From Betaproteobacteria bacterium (GTDB lineage: Bacteria > Pseudomonadota > Gammaproteobacteria > Burkholderiales > Thiobacillaceae), in NCBI GenBank assembly GCA_016219425.1, contig JACRNB010000006.1:1-64000 (forward strand): 64,000 nucleotides of DNA, read 5' to 3'. The notes below the pieces were generated by a model. That model searched no databases, was not told where the DNA came from, and worked only from the letters and a program-made list of their open reading frames with translations. Of this stretch, positions 30,657 through 38,468 are shown piece by piece (position 1 is the stretch's first letter; every line of letters begins with the position of its first letter). Position numbers and translations under genes: made by a program.

Positions 30657-33003
30657 CCGGCAGGCGTTGGATGTTGTCGATGACGGTGTATTGCCGCCCG
30701 AAGATGTTGCTGACGTACTCGTCCGCCTTCGGGTCCAGGCTGATGCAATAGGTAAAGATGCCCGCCCGGTCCAGTTCCTTTACCGCCTGGCGGCTGTCCT
30801 CGATCAGCATCTGCTCGTCCTGGCTGTCCACATCGCTGGGCTGGCCGTCGGTGAGGATGAGCATGAGCTTCTTGTCCGCCGGACGCGCTTCCAGATAGTG
30901 GGCGGCATGGCGCATGGCCGCGCCCATGCGGGTGGACCAGCCGGCCTGCATGGCGGCCAGGCGGCCCTTTACCTCGTCATCCCAGCGTTCGCTGTAGCCT
31001 TTGATGTGCAGGTAGCGCACGTCGTGGCGGGTGTTGGAATGGAAGCCGGCGATGGCGAAGGGGTCGCCCAGTTGCTCCACCGCCCAGGCCAGCAGGGACA
31101 CCGCTTCCTGGCTGAGTTCCAGGATGGTTTGTTCAGAGCCCGCGGCCTTTTCATTGAGTGATTCCGACAGGTCCAGCAGCAGCATGACGGCGATGTCGCG
31201 GCCATCGGTGCGGTGGCTCATGTTGATGCGGGGGTCTGGATTCGCGCCGCCCTTGAAGTCGATCAGGGAGCGGATGGCCACGTCCAGGTCCAGCTCGCTG
31301 CCTTCTTCCTGGTAGCGGATGCGCACCTTGTCCTGGGGTTTGAGCAGGTCGAGGATGCGTTTCAGGCGCTTGGCCAGGGCGGCGTGTTTTTGCAGGAGCT
31401 TGTCGATCTCTGCCGCGCTGCCCTGGGGGTGCAGGCCTTCGTAGACGCTCACCCAATCCGGGCGGTAGGTCTGGCTCTTGTAGTCCCACTCCGGGTAATG
31501 GCGCGGCGGCAGGCCTTGCAGTTCCTCGCCCGGCTCGATCTTGCGCTTCTCGTCGAAGGCCTGTTCCTCGTCGCCTTCTTCGATGAATCGCCACATCTGG
31601 CGGTTATCGTCGCGGTAGTCCACCACGGTGCGGTCGAAGTGGACCTTGGCAAGCTGGTCGCTCGGACGCCGGGTGCGGGCGACGTAACTCAGGGCCAGGG
31701 CGGCGATGGCCTGGGTGCTGGAGGCGGCCCCGTCCGCCATGAGGGCATGGAAGCGGGCAACGAATTCGAGCAGGTGGGGGTCGCCATAGCCATGCTCCGG
31801 GTCGAGCAGGGCGCGCGAGATCATGGCGAGGCGATGGCGCAGGCAGGAGGTGGTTTCCGGGTCGCAGGCGCGTTCCACTGGCTTGGGGTGCAGGGCCAGG
31901 AAGATGCGCTTCATGCCGGGGTATTCGCGGCACAGCAGGGTCTCGATGCGGCAGTCTTCGAAGAACTCCACCGCCATGCGCTGGAACGGGCTCCAGTTGT
32001 CGGCGATCTGGGCCTCCGTCCAGCGGCGATGGCCGACCATGTGGGCCAGGGTGGCGCGGTAGCGGTCGAGACCGGGGATTTTTACTCCCTCCCCCGCCGG
32101 GGGAGGGTTGGGGTGAGGGAGCGACGCTTGAAGGGGCGTTATCGCCTGATTGGCCGTTGCTCCCTCACCCCCGGCCCCTCCCCCGGCGGGGGAGGGGAGG
32201 ATGAAGTCGTCATACACATCCGGAACCCGCATACCCAGCTTGTCGTAATAGGGCACGGGCTTGCGCAGTTCGTCGAAGGCGGTGGAGTAGGGGACCAGGT
32301 GGTCCGTGTCGTTCCACAGGCCGCGCAGGTAGAGGTCGAGCTTGCGTTCCACGTCCATGAACAGGGTGCCGTGGCGTTCGCGTTGCAGCACGGCGCGGCT
32401 ATCGGCGGATTGCAGGTTGAAGTAGTCCTCCTGCCGTTCCGGGTGGTTGCGGTAGTTGGCCACGCCGTACTCCACCCAGTTCTTCAGGCCCGCCAGGGTG
32501 AGCTGGGCAAGCAGGAAGGGGGCCTGGGCGTAGAGCAGGGGCAGGCCGGGGCTGGGGAAGGTGGTGTGGTGGCCGTGGATGGAGCCGGTGGTGCGATCCA
32601 TGAGCCCCTGGCAGATCTCCAGGTAGTGCTGCATCTGCTCGCGCGAGAGTAGCTTCCGCGCCACCGGGGCCAGGGTTTGCAGGAAGGGGGTGATGGCCTT
32701 GCCGTTGGGCGACTTCTGCATCTTCATGATGAAGGCCATGACGTCGGGCAGGGCAGCCTCTTCATTCAGCGCCTGCGCGGCGGAGGGCCATTCCTCCAGG
32801 AAGGCGAGCATCGGCTCGACCCCGCGCCCGAGTTTGCCGATGACGCGAGCGGCATCCAGATAATGGTGGATATCCTCGCGCGTGAGGATCGCCAGGGCCT
32901 CGGCCATGACATCCTCGAACACGTCCTCCACCTGCTTGAAGCGGGTGTCGAGCTGGGCCCAGTAGGCCTGCATCAGGGGATGTTGGTAGGCGGTTTCGGT
33001 CAT
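30619..33003 (-). CDS. cbbO: RuBisCO activase subunit CbbO
   Basis: CbbO (794 residues) is the adaptor that, with the CbbQ AAA+ ring, removes inhibitory sugar phosphates from RuBisCO. The C-terminal von Willebrand A domain (from about residue 600) has the MIDAS pattern DLSES, then STRMG and TDGQPSD. Known CbbO proteins use this domain to bind RuBisCO. The ATG at 33003 is chosen because GGAGGT sits 7 bases upstream; a longer frame upstream runs through a repeat. Residues about 268-306 are encoded by an inserted palindromic repeat and read as Pro/Gly-rich sequence unlike the rest. It follows cbbQ in the same direction. Confidence 0.93.
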   Translation of the reverse strand: MTETAYQHPLMQAYWAQLDTRFKQVEDVFEDVMAEALAILTREDIHHYLDAARVIGKLGRGVEPMLAFLEEWPSAAQALNEEAALPDVMAFIMKMQKSPNGKAITPFLQTLAPVARKLLSREQMQHYLEICQGLMDRTTGSIHGHHTTFPSPGLPLLYAQAPFLLAQLTLAGLKNWVEYGVANYRNHPERQEDYFNLQSADSRAVLQRERHGTLFMDVERKLDLYLRGLWNDTDHLVPYSTAFDELRKPVPYYDKLGMRVPDVYDDFILPSPAGGGAGGEGATANQAITPLQASLPHPNPPPAGEGVKIPGLDRYRATLAHMVGHRRWTEAQIADNWSPFQRMAVEFFEDCRIETLLCREYPGMKRIFLALHPKPVERACDPETTSCLRHRLAMISRALLDPEHGYGDPHLLEFVARFHALMADGAASSTQAIAALALSYVARTRRPSDQLAKVHFDRTVVDYRDDNRQMWRFIEEGDEEQAFDEKRKIEPGEELQGLPPRHYPEWDYKSQTYRPDWVSVYEGLHPQGSAAEIDKLLQKHAALAKRLKRILDLLKPQDKVRIRYQEEGSELDLDVAIRSLIDFKGGANPDPRINMSHRTDGRDIAVMLLLDLSESLNEKAAGSEQTILELSQEAVSLLAWAVEQLGDPFAIAGFHSNTRHDVRYLHIKGYSERWDDEVKGRLAAMQAGWSTRMGAAMRHAAHYLEARPADKKLMLILTDGQPSDVDSQDEQMLIEDSRQAVKELDRAGIFTYCISLDPKADEYVSNIFGRQYTVIDNIQRLPERLPELFLALTK
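32085..32200. repeat. C/G-rich inverted-repeat element inserted in cbbO
   Basis: Two arms of about 37-40 bases (32085-32121 and 32160-32200) are inverted copies of one another, each a run of CTCCC-type and GGGAG-type blocks. About 38 bases of ordinary sequence separate them. The same element type lies at 33013-33132. Its length keeps the cbbO frame open, adding about 39 residues. Confidence 0.85.
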
Positions 33004-33012
33004 GTCGGTTAC

Positions 33013-33132
33013 CTCCCCTCTCCCTCCGGGGGAGGGGCCGGGGGAGAGGGAGCGGCGGCTCGTTTTACCAACGGCGGCGGTCATGCCGACGTTGTTCCCT
33101 CACCCCAGCCCTCCCCCGGAGGGGGAGGGAGA
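33013..33132. repeat. Second C/G-rich inverted-repeat element, between cbbQ and cbbO
   Basis: Arms at about 33013-33050 and 33092-33132 match the arms of the element inside cbbO and are inverted relative to each other. It fills almost the whole cbbQ-cbbO gap, and its outer edge contributes most of the GGAGGT site used by cbbO. Confidence 0.85.
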
Positions 33133-33138
33133 AAAGCG

Positions 33139-33942
33139 TTACGCAAACGTCGCGTCGATAGCGTGATCCAGCGTCGCGCGGATGTCCGCGTCGTCGGTGA
33201 TGGGGCGCACCAGGGCCATGCGGCAGGCGTCTTGCGGCGTCACGCCGTCCTTCATCAGGGTGGCGGCGTAGACCAGCAGACGGGTGGAGATGCCTTCGTC
33301 CAGACCGTGCCCCTTCAGGTTGCGCGCGGTCTGGGCGATCTTCACCAACTTGGCCGAAGCGGCCACGTCCAGGCCGGTTTCCTGCGCCAGGATGGCGGTT
33401 TCCAGCGCCGCATCCGGGTAGTCGAAGTCAAAGGCGGTGAAACGCTGCTTGGTGGACTGCTTCAAGTCCTTCATCAGCGACTGGTAGCCGGGGTTGTAGC
33501 TGATGACCAACTGGAAATCCGGGTGCGCCTCGATCAGCTCGCCCTTCTTGTCCAGCGGCAGCACGCGGCGGTGGTCGGTAAGGGGGTGGATCACCACGGT
33601 GGTGTCCTGCCGCGCCTCGACGATCTCGTCCAGGTAGCAGATCGCACCGATGCGCGCGGCGACGGTGAGCGGGCCGTCCAGCCAGCGCGTGCCGTTGGCC
33701 TCCAGCAGGTAGCGGCCCACCAGATCGCTGGCGGTCATGTCTTCGTTGCAGGCCACGGTGATGAGCGGCTTGCCCAGCCGCCAGGCCATGTGCTCGATGA
33801 AGCGGGATTTGCCGCAGCCGGTGGGGCCTTTCACCATCACCGGCAGGCGGTTGCGGTAGGCGGCGTCAAACAGCGCCACCTCGTTGCCCTGGGGCTGGTA
33901 GTAGGGTTCCTTGTGAACCTTGTATTGCTCTTTGTCGGTCAT
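33139..33942 (-). CDS. cbbQ: RuBisCO activase AAA+ subunit CbbQ
   Basis: CbbQ (267 residues) is a MoxR-family AAA+ ATPase. It forms the hexameric motor of the CbbQO activase. Walker A is GPTGCGKS (residues 39-46), Walker B is ICYLDEIVEA, and the sensor region reads VISYNPGYQSLMKDLKQSTKQRF. The ATG at 33942 is preferred because GGAG lies 6 bases upstream and relatives start close to here. It lies between cbbM and cbbO, separated from cbbM by a terminator and a repeat. Confidence 0.96.
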   Translation of the reverse strand: MTDKEQYKVHKEPYYQPQGNEVALFDAAYRNRLPVMVKGPTGCGKSRFIEHMAWRLGKPLITVACNEDMTASDLVGRYLLEANGTRWLDGPLTVAARIGAICYLDEIVEARQDTTVVIHPLTDHRRVLPLDKKGELIEAHPDFQLVISYNPGYQSLMKDLKQSTKQRFTAFDFDYPDAALETAILAQETGLDVAASAKLVKIAQTARNLKGHGLDEGISTRLLVYAATLMKDGVTPQDACRMALVRPITDDADIRATLDHAIDATFA

Positions 33943-33968
33943 CGTTTGCTCCATCATCGGGCAATCGC

Positions 33969-34052
33969 TAGGTCGGGTTAGCGGTTTCATCGCGTAACCC
34001 GACGTCGGGGGTGTCGGGTTACGGCGCATGAAACCGCGCCTAACCCGACCTA
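33969..34052. repeat. Palindromic repeat of the GTCGGGTTA type
   Basis: TAGGTCGGGTTA at 33969-33980 is the inverted copy of TAACCCGACCTA at 34041-34052. Inner segments (GTAACCCGAC, GTCGGGTTAC) are also inverted copies, giving two hairpins or one long one. Repeats of this sort are widely scattered in proteobacterial genomes; only one copy is in this window. Confidence 0.8.
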
Positions 34053-34082
34053 CGAAACCAAGCGGTGATCCGCAGCCGGAAG

Positions 34083-34109
34083 AAAAACGCCCCCAGGCGG
34101 GGGCGTTTT
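34083..34109 (-). terminator. Terminator after cbbM
   Basis: An 11-bp stem (34084-34094 with 34099-34109) with a GC core and an AGGC loop. On the minus strand it is followed by a T run. It lies 22 bases after the cbbM stop, so cbbQO must depend on read-through or another promoter. Confidence 0.85.
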
Positions 34110-34130
34110 CCCTACCGCTTCACCACCTGA

Positions 34131-35489
34131 TTACTTGTGTACGCCCAGCTTTTCGCGCCAGCCAGGGAACAGCTTGTCGGCATCCTTGGGGAAGGACTCG
34201 AAGGCGCGGGCGAATTCCTTGTGCTCCTTGGCCCACTGGATCGGGTCGGCGCCGGCCTTCCAGCACTCGTAGGCCTGACGCAGGGAGATCGCGCCGGCAG
34301 CCGGGCTGTCGATATGGCCGTACGAGCCGCCGCCGGCGGTGTTGATCACGTTGCCGTGGCCCAGGTTTTCGAAGAAGCCGGGCAGGCGCAGCGCGTTCAT
34401 GCCGCCGGAGATGATCGGGGTGGTGGGCTTCATGCCGAACCACTTCTGGTAGTAGACCGGGCCCTGGCACTCATCGCGCTCGATCATGTAGGCGATGATC
34501 TTGTCGTCGCCCTCGCCTTCCATCTTGCCGTAGCCCATGGTGCCGACGTGCATACCGGAAGCGCCCTGCAGACGGGTCAGCTTGGCCAGCACAAACGCCG
34601 TGTAGCCGCGCTTGGACGAAGGCGAAGTCACCGCGCCGTGGCCGGCGCAGTGGTACTGGCGACGGGCGGTGGTCACCATGCCGGGGCCGCCCACATAGCC
34701 GTCCACCAGGAAGGCCAGCTTGTCGGCGTCGGGGCCGAACACTTCCAGACCGTAGTCGGCGCGGGCGCACATCTCGTAGTGGTCGTCGGCGGTGATGTTC
34801 AGGGAGAAGATCTTGGCCTGACCGGTTTCGTCCTGGGCGCGCTTCATGGAGTCGTACACCAGGGGCAGCACCTTCTTCAGGGGGCAGAACACCTGGTTGC
34901 CCTGGGGCTCATCGTTCTTGATGAAGTCGCCGCCCAGCCAGAACTGGTAGGCCGCCTGGGCGAACGGCTCGGGACGCAGGCCCAGCTTGGGCTTGATGAT
35001 GGTGCCGGAGATGTAGCCGCCATCCTTCATCGGACGACCGAGGATGCGCCACAGGTTGCTGATGTCCACGGTGGGGCCGTCGAACATCTGAATGCAGCGG
35101 TCGGGCACGTAGAAGTCGATCATCTTGGCGTGTTCGATGTCGCCCATGCCCTGGTTGTTGCCGATGGCCAGGGTGAGGAAGGACACCAGCATGAAGCGGC
35201 CATCCGTGACGTTGCGGTCGAACAGCTCGATCGGGTAGGCGATCCGCATGTCCTCGTTGGCTTCGTCGATCATGTAGACCAGCGCGTCCACGCCCTTGGT
35301 GAAGTCGTCGGTGGTGGAGACTTCCACGTTGGTGCCGGTGGAGGACTCGGCGGCGAAGTGGGCGGCGGCTTCCAGGTAACCGGTGCCGGCCTTCGGCTTC
35401 ATCTTGTAGGCCACCAGGATGTGCTTGTTACCCTTGATGAGGTCTTCTTCTTTCAGGCTGAGGTCGGAATAACGTGCGGACTGATCCAT
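34131..35489 (-). CDS. cbbM: RuBisCO form II large subunit, with a 7-residue gap near the active site
   Basis: Form II RuBisCO fixes CO2 on ribulose bisphosphate as a dimer without small subunits. Catalytic Lys166 (TIIKPKLGL), carbamylated Lys191 and metal ligands Asp193 and Glu194 ([10 protein letters not shown]) are present. So are loop 6 (GYGKMEGE) and GGGSYGHID. The length is 452 against about 459 for close form II proteins. The seven missing residues lie between ARRQY and HCAGHG (about 277-284), where relatives read roughly YPNQYLHYHRAGHG. The Arg equivalent to spinach Arg295, which binds substrate phosphate, is Cys281. If real, activity should be impaired. It heads the cbb cluster and diverges from cbbR. 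Confidence 0.95.
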   Translation of the reverse strand: MDQSARYSDLSLKEEDLIKGNKHILVAYKMKPKAGTGYLEAAAHFAAESSTGTNVEVSTTDDFTKGVDALVYMIDEANEDMRIAYPIELFDRNVTDGRFMLVSFLTLAIGNNQGMGDIEHAKMIDFYVPDRCIQMFDGPTVDISNLWRILGRPMKDGGYISGTIIKPKLGLRPEPFAQAAYQFWLGGDFIKNDEPQGNQVFCPLKKVLPLVYDSMKRAQDETGQAKIFSLNITADDHYEMCARADYGLEVFGPDADKLAFLVDGYVGGPGMVTTARRQYHCAGHGAVTSPSSKRGYTAFVLAKLTRLQGASGMHVGTMGYGKMEGEGDDKIIAYMIERDECQGPVYYQKWFGMKPTTPIISGGMNALRLPGFFENLGHGNVINTAGGGSYGHIDSPAAGAISLRQAYECWKAGADPIQWAKEHKEFARAFESFPKDADKLFPGWREKLGVHK

Positions 35490-35638
35490 TACTAAGCTCC
35501 GGTTGAGTGATTCAAAAAGTCCCTGTGCGGCCTTGGGCCGTCATGGAATGGGGCGAACTATACGAACCTCGTTCCATAAGTGAAAATCATGTTTTCTGAT
35601 GTCTGGCATAAGTAATCACTTATGGCGTCTCCTGCCTG
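35490..35638. promoter_or_regulatory. cbbM-cbbR divergent control region with CbbR operator
   Basis: The 149-base gap contains a perfect LysR-type inverted repeat CATAAGT-N4-ACTTATG at 35607-35624, and a further half site CATAAGTG at 35575-35582. On the minus strand TATAGT (35562-35557) is a plausible -10 for cbbM with a poor -35, as expected for an activated promoter. Placement fits CbbR repressing itself and activating cbbM; this is inferred. Confidence 0.75.
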
Positions 35639-36532
35639 ATGCTCCACCTCACCCTGCGCCAACTCCAGGTCTTTGAATCCGTCGCCCGCCACCTCTCGCT
35701 CTCGCGTGCGGCGGAAGAGCTGCACCTGTCGCAGCCCGGCGTCTCCATGCAGATCAAGAAACTGGTGGAAGCGGTCGGGCAGCCCCTGTTCGACCAGAAC
35801 AGCAAGCGCCTGAGGCTCACCGATCAGGGCCAGGATCTGGTGAGCACGGCGCGCGAGATGCTGGGGGCGATGCGGCGCTACGAACACTCGCTGGTGGCGC
35901 GGCGCGGGCTGACCCAGGGCCGTCTGCGTCTGGTGGCCATCACCACCGCCACCTATTTCGTGCCGCGCCTGCTGGGCGAGTTTGCGCGCCTGCACCCCGG
36001 CATCCAGGTCTCCCTGCGCGTCACCAACCGCGAGCAGGTGCTGGAGAGTCTGGCGGCGGGCATGGACGACCTCTACGTCCTGGGTCAGCCGCCCGAAGGT
36101 CTGGCCGTGACCGCCATCCCCTTCCTGGAAAACCCGCTGGTGGTGCTGGCCGCGCCCGACCACGCGCTGGCGGCGCAGCGGCACATCCCGCTCGCGCGGC
36201 TGGCGGAAGAGCCCTGGCTCATGCGCGAGCCCGGCTCCGGCACGCGCAAGGCGGTAGAGCGCCTGTTCTCGGAACAGGGTCTCGCCCTCGCCACGCGCAT
36301 GGAGCTGGGCAGCAACGAGGCCATCAAGCAGGCGGTGCTGGCGGGGCTGGGCATTTCCGTGCTATCCCGTCACACCCTGAGCCTGCACGCACCCGACCAG
36401 TTCGCCATCCTCGACGTGGACGGTTTTCCCATCCTGCGTCAGTGGTACGCGGTGTACCCCGCCGCGCGGCAGCAGACCGTGGTGGCGCGCACCTTTCTCG
36501 ACTTTCTGCTTTCCAACGGAATCACCGCATGA
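35639..36532 (+). CDS. cbbR: LysR-type regulator CbbR
   Basis: A 297-residue LysR-family regulator. The N-terminal winged helix-turn-helix is TLRQLQVFESVARHLSLSRA with SQPGVSMQIKKLVEAVG. A coiled dimerisation helix and a periplasmic-binding-protein-like effector domain follow. CbbR proteins sense Calvin-cycle or redox metabolites and activate cbb genes. The assignment rests on family similarity and on divergent placement from cbbM. Its ATGA stop overlaps the next gene's start, so the methyltransferase downstream is co-translated. Confidence 0.92.
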   Translation: MLHLTLRQLQVFESVARHLSLSRAAEELHLSQPGVSMQIKKLVEAVGQPLFDQNSKRLRLTDQGQDLVSTAREMLGAMRRYEHSLVARRGLTQGRLRLVAITTATYFVPRLLGEFARLHPGIQVSLRVTNREQVLESLAAGMDDLYVLGQPPEGLAVTAIPFLENPLVVLAAPDHALAAQRHIPLARLAEEPWLMREPGSGTRKAVERLFSEQGLALATRMELGSNEAIKQAVLAGLGISVLSRHTLSLHAPDQFAILDVDGFPILRQWYAVYPAARQQTVVARTFLDFLLSNGITA

Positions 36533-37833
36533 CCACTCCCGCCCGCCCCCCCCTGCGCAAAGGCCCCAAGCGCGCCCCCACCGAGCCGGCGGCCATCGGC
36601 CCGGACCTGGGCCCCGCCATCGAGGCGCTGGAACGGGTGCTCGACTTCTCGCGCCCGGCGGATGTGCAGCTTTCCGGCTTCTTCCGCGACGCCGCCAAGC
36701 TGGGCCAGCGCGAACGCAACTTCATCGCCGAACTGGTGTTCGGCGTGGTGCGCCGCCTGCGCACCTTGCAGGCCCTGGTGGAACGCCCCACCCCGCGCCG
36801 TCTCGCCCTGGCCTGGCTGGCCCGTTACGGCGGCTGGAACCTGCGCCAGTTCGAAGGCGTGGTGAAGGATTCCGCCTGGCTGCTGGCGGTGAAGTCCGCC
36901 GACGCCAACACCCTGCCCGAGGCGGTGCGTCTGGAACTGCCGGACTGGCTGCATGAACGTCTGGCCGCCCAGTACGGCGAGCGCCTGCCCGCCCTGGCCG
37001 AGGCCCTGGCCCGCCCCGCGCCGCTGGACCTGCGCGCCAACGACATCAAGATGGACCGCGACGCGGTGCTCACCGCCCTGCGCGCCGAAGGCATAGCCGT
37101 GGACCCCACGCCCTACGCCCCCCTGGGCCTGCGCATGGCGGGCAAGCCGGCCTTGCAGCGCCACCCCCTGTTCATCGACGGCGCCATCGAGGTGCAGGAC
37201 GAAGGCAGTCAGTTGCTGGGGCTGCTGCTCGCCCCCAAGCGCGGCGAGATGGTGTGCGACTTCTGCGCCGGCGCGGGCGGCAAGACCCTGGCCCTGGGCG
37301 CGATGATGCGCAACACCGGACGGCTCTACGCCTACGACGTGACGGAAAAGCGCCTGGCCAACCTGAAGCCGCGCCTGGCGCGCTCCGGCTTGTCCAACGT
37401 GCACCCGCAACTGCTCACCGACGAGCGCGACCCCAAGCTGAAACGTCTGGCGGGCAAGTTCGACCGCGTGCTGGTGGACGCCCCCTGTTCCGGCCTCGGC
37501 ACCCTGCGCCGCAACCCGGACCTGAAGTGGCGGCAGAGCCCGGAATCGGTGGCGGAACTGACCGTCAAGCAGGCCGCCATCCTGGACTCCGCCGCGCGCA
37601 TGGTGCGCCCCGGCGGACGTCTGGTGTACGCCACATGCAGCCTGTTGAGCGAGGAGAACGAGGCCATCGTCGAGGCCTTCCTGGCCGCCCACGCGGAGTT
37701 CCGCCTGCTGCCGGCGGGCGAGGCGCTGGCGGCGCAGAGGGTGGCGCTGGAGATGGGCGACTATCTGCGCCTGGGGCCGGACCAGCACAACACCGACGGC
37801 TTCTTCGCGGCGGTGCTGGAGCGGGGCGCGTGA
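36529..37833 (+). CDS. RsmB/NOP2-type RNA (cytosine-5) methyltransferase
   Basis: A 434-residue SAM-dependent m5C methyltransferase of the RsmB/RsmF (Sun/Fmu) group, probably acting on 16S rRNA. The SAM site reads VCDFCAGAGGKTLAL. Motif IV DAPCSGLGTLRRNPD (about 317) and motif VI YATCSLLSEENE (about 369) hold the two catalytic cysteines. The N-terminal region is helical but only weakly like the NusB domain of RsmB, so the exact target base is uncertain. The ATG at 36529 overlaps the cbbR stop, and its stop overlaps the next GTG. Confidence 0.88.
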   Translation: MTTPARPPLRKGPKRAPTEPAAIGPDLGPAIEALERVLDFSRPADVQLSGFFRDAAKLGQRERNFIAELVFGVVRRLRTLQALVERPTPRRLALAWLARYGGWNLRQFEGVVKDSAWLLAVKSADANTLPEAVRLELPDWLHERLAAQYGERLPALAEALARPAPLDLRANDIKMDRDAVLTALRAEGIAVDPTPYAPLGLRMAGKPALQRHPLFIDGAIEVQDEGSQLLGLLLAPKRGEMVCDFCAGAGGKTLALGAMMRNTGRLYAYDVTEKRLANLKPRLARSGLSNVHPQLLTDERDPKLKRLAGKFDRVLVDAPCSGLGTLRRNPDLKWRQSPESVAELTVKQAAILDSAARMVRPGGRLVYATCSLLSEENEAIVEAFLAAHAEFRLLPAGEALAAQRVALEMGDYLRLGPDQHNTDGFFAAVLERGA

Positions 37834-38468
37834 GCGGTTTTGTAGCGCTGGCATCCCTGCCGGCAAGGGCGAGGAGCCGGCAGGGATGCCGGCGCTACAG
37901 CCTGCTTGCCTTGCTGCTGATCGCCCTTCCCGCCCACGCCGCTGAACCCCTCACCCTCACCCTCCAGGGCGCGGCGCAGGTCGCCTTCACCCCCGGCGAC
38001 GACGCCGGCGCGCTGGTGATCACGGCCATCCGCAACGCGAAAAAACAGGTGCTGGTGCAGGCCTACAGCTTCACCCACCGCGACATCGGCCAGGCCCTGA
38101 TCGACGCCAAACGGCGTGGCGTGGATGTGCGCGTGATCGTCGATCTGACCCAGACCGAAAACGGCAAGACCAGCCTGATCGGCTGGCTGACGGAACAGGG
38201 CGTACCCATGTGGGTGGATGCCGAGCACCCGGCGGCGCACAACAAGGTGATGGTGATCGACGCCGGCGCGAAGACCGCAGCGGTCGTTACCGGCTCGTTC
38301 AACTTCAGCCACGCGGCGGACTTCCGCAATGCGGAAAACGTCCTGGTGCTGCGTGACAATCCCAACCTCGCCGAGGCCTACGCCGCAAACTGGCGGCGGC
38401 ACTTCACCCATGCCCGCCCGGTACGGCCCGGCATGTTCCCCGTCCTGAACCCCAGCCCGCGCCCATGA
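37830..38468 (+). CDS. Exported phospholipase D-family protein (single HKD motif)
   Basis: A 212-residue protein of the PLD superfamily with one catalytic motif, HNKVMVID followed by GSFNFSHAADFRNAENVLV. Single-motif members such as Nuc-type endonucleases act as dimers, so a periplasmic nuclease or phosphodiesterase is likely. LLALLLIALPAHA near the N-terminus is a signal-peptide core. The GTG at 37830 overlaps the previous stop. Codons 5-23 of this start lie in a palindromic repeat (37841-37899), which supplies the basic n-region; a start after the repeat cannot be excluded. Its TGA overlaps the next ATG. Confidence 0.82.
   Translation: MSGFVALASLPARARSRQGCRRYSLLALLLIALPAHAAEPLTLTLQGAAQVAFTPGDDAGALVITAIRNAKKQVLVQAYSFTHRDIGQALIDAKRRGVDVRVIVDLTQTENGKTSLIGWLTEQGVPMWVDAEHPAAHNKVMVIDAGAKTAAVVTGSFNFSHAADFRNAENVLVLRDNPNLAEAYAANWRRHFTHARPVRPGMFPVLNPSPRP
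37841..37899. repeat. Palindromic repeat, TGTAGCGCCGGCAT family, copy 1
   Basis: TGTAGCGCTGGCATCCCTGC on the left pairs with GCAGGGATGCCGGCGCTACA on the right around a short spacer. A second copy lies at 61832-61886. This copy is inside the start region of the PLD-family gene. Confidence 0.85.

Noticed and set aside
32085-33132. The two C/G-rich elements in cbbO and after cbbQ as terminators
   Set aside because: No T runs follow, and one lies inside the coding sequence of an otherwise complete gene. They fit dispersed inverted-repeat elements better.
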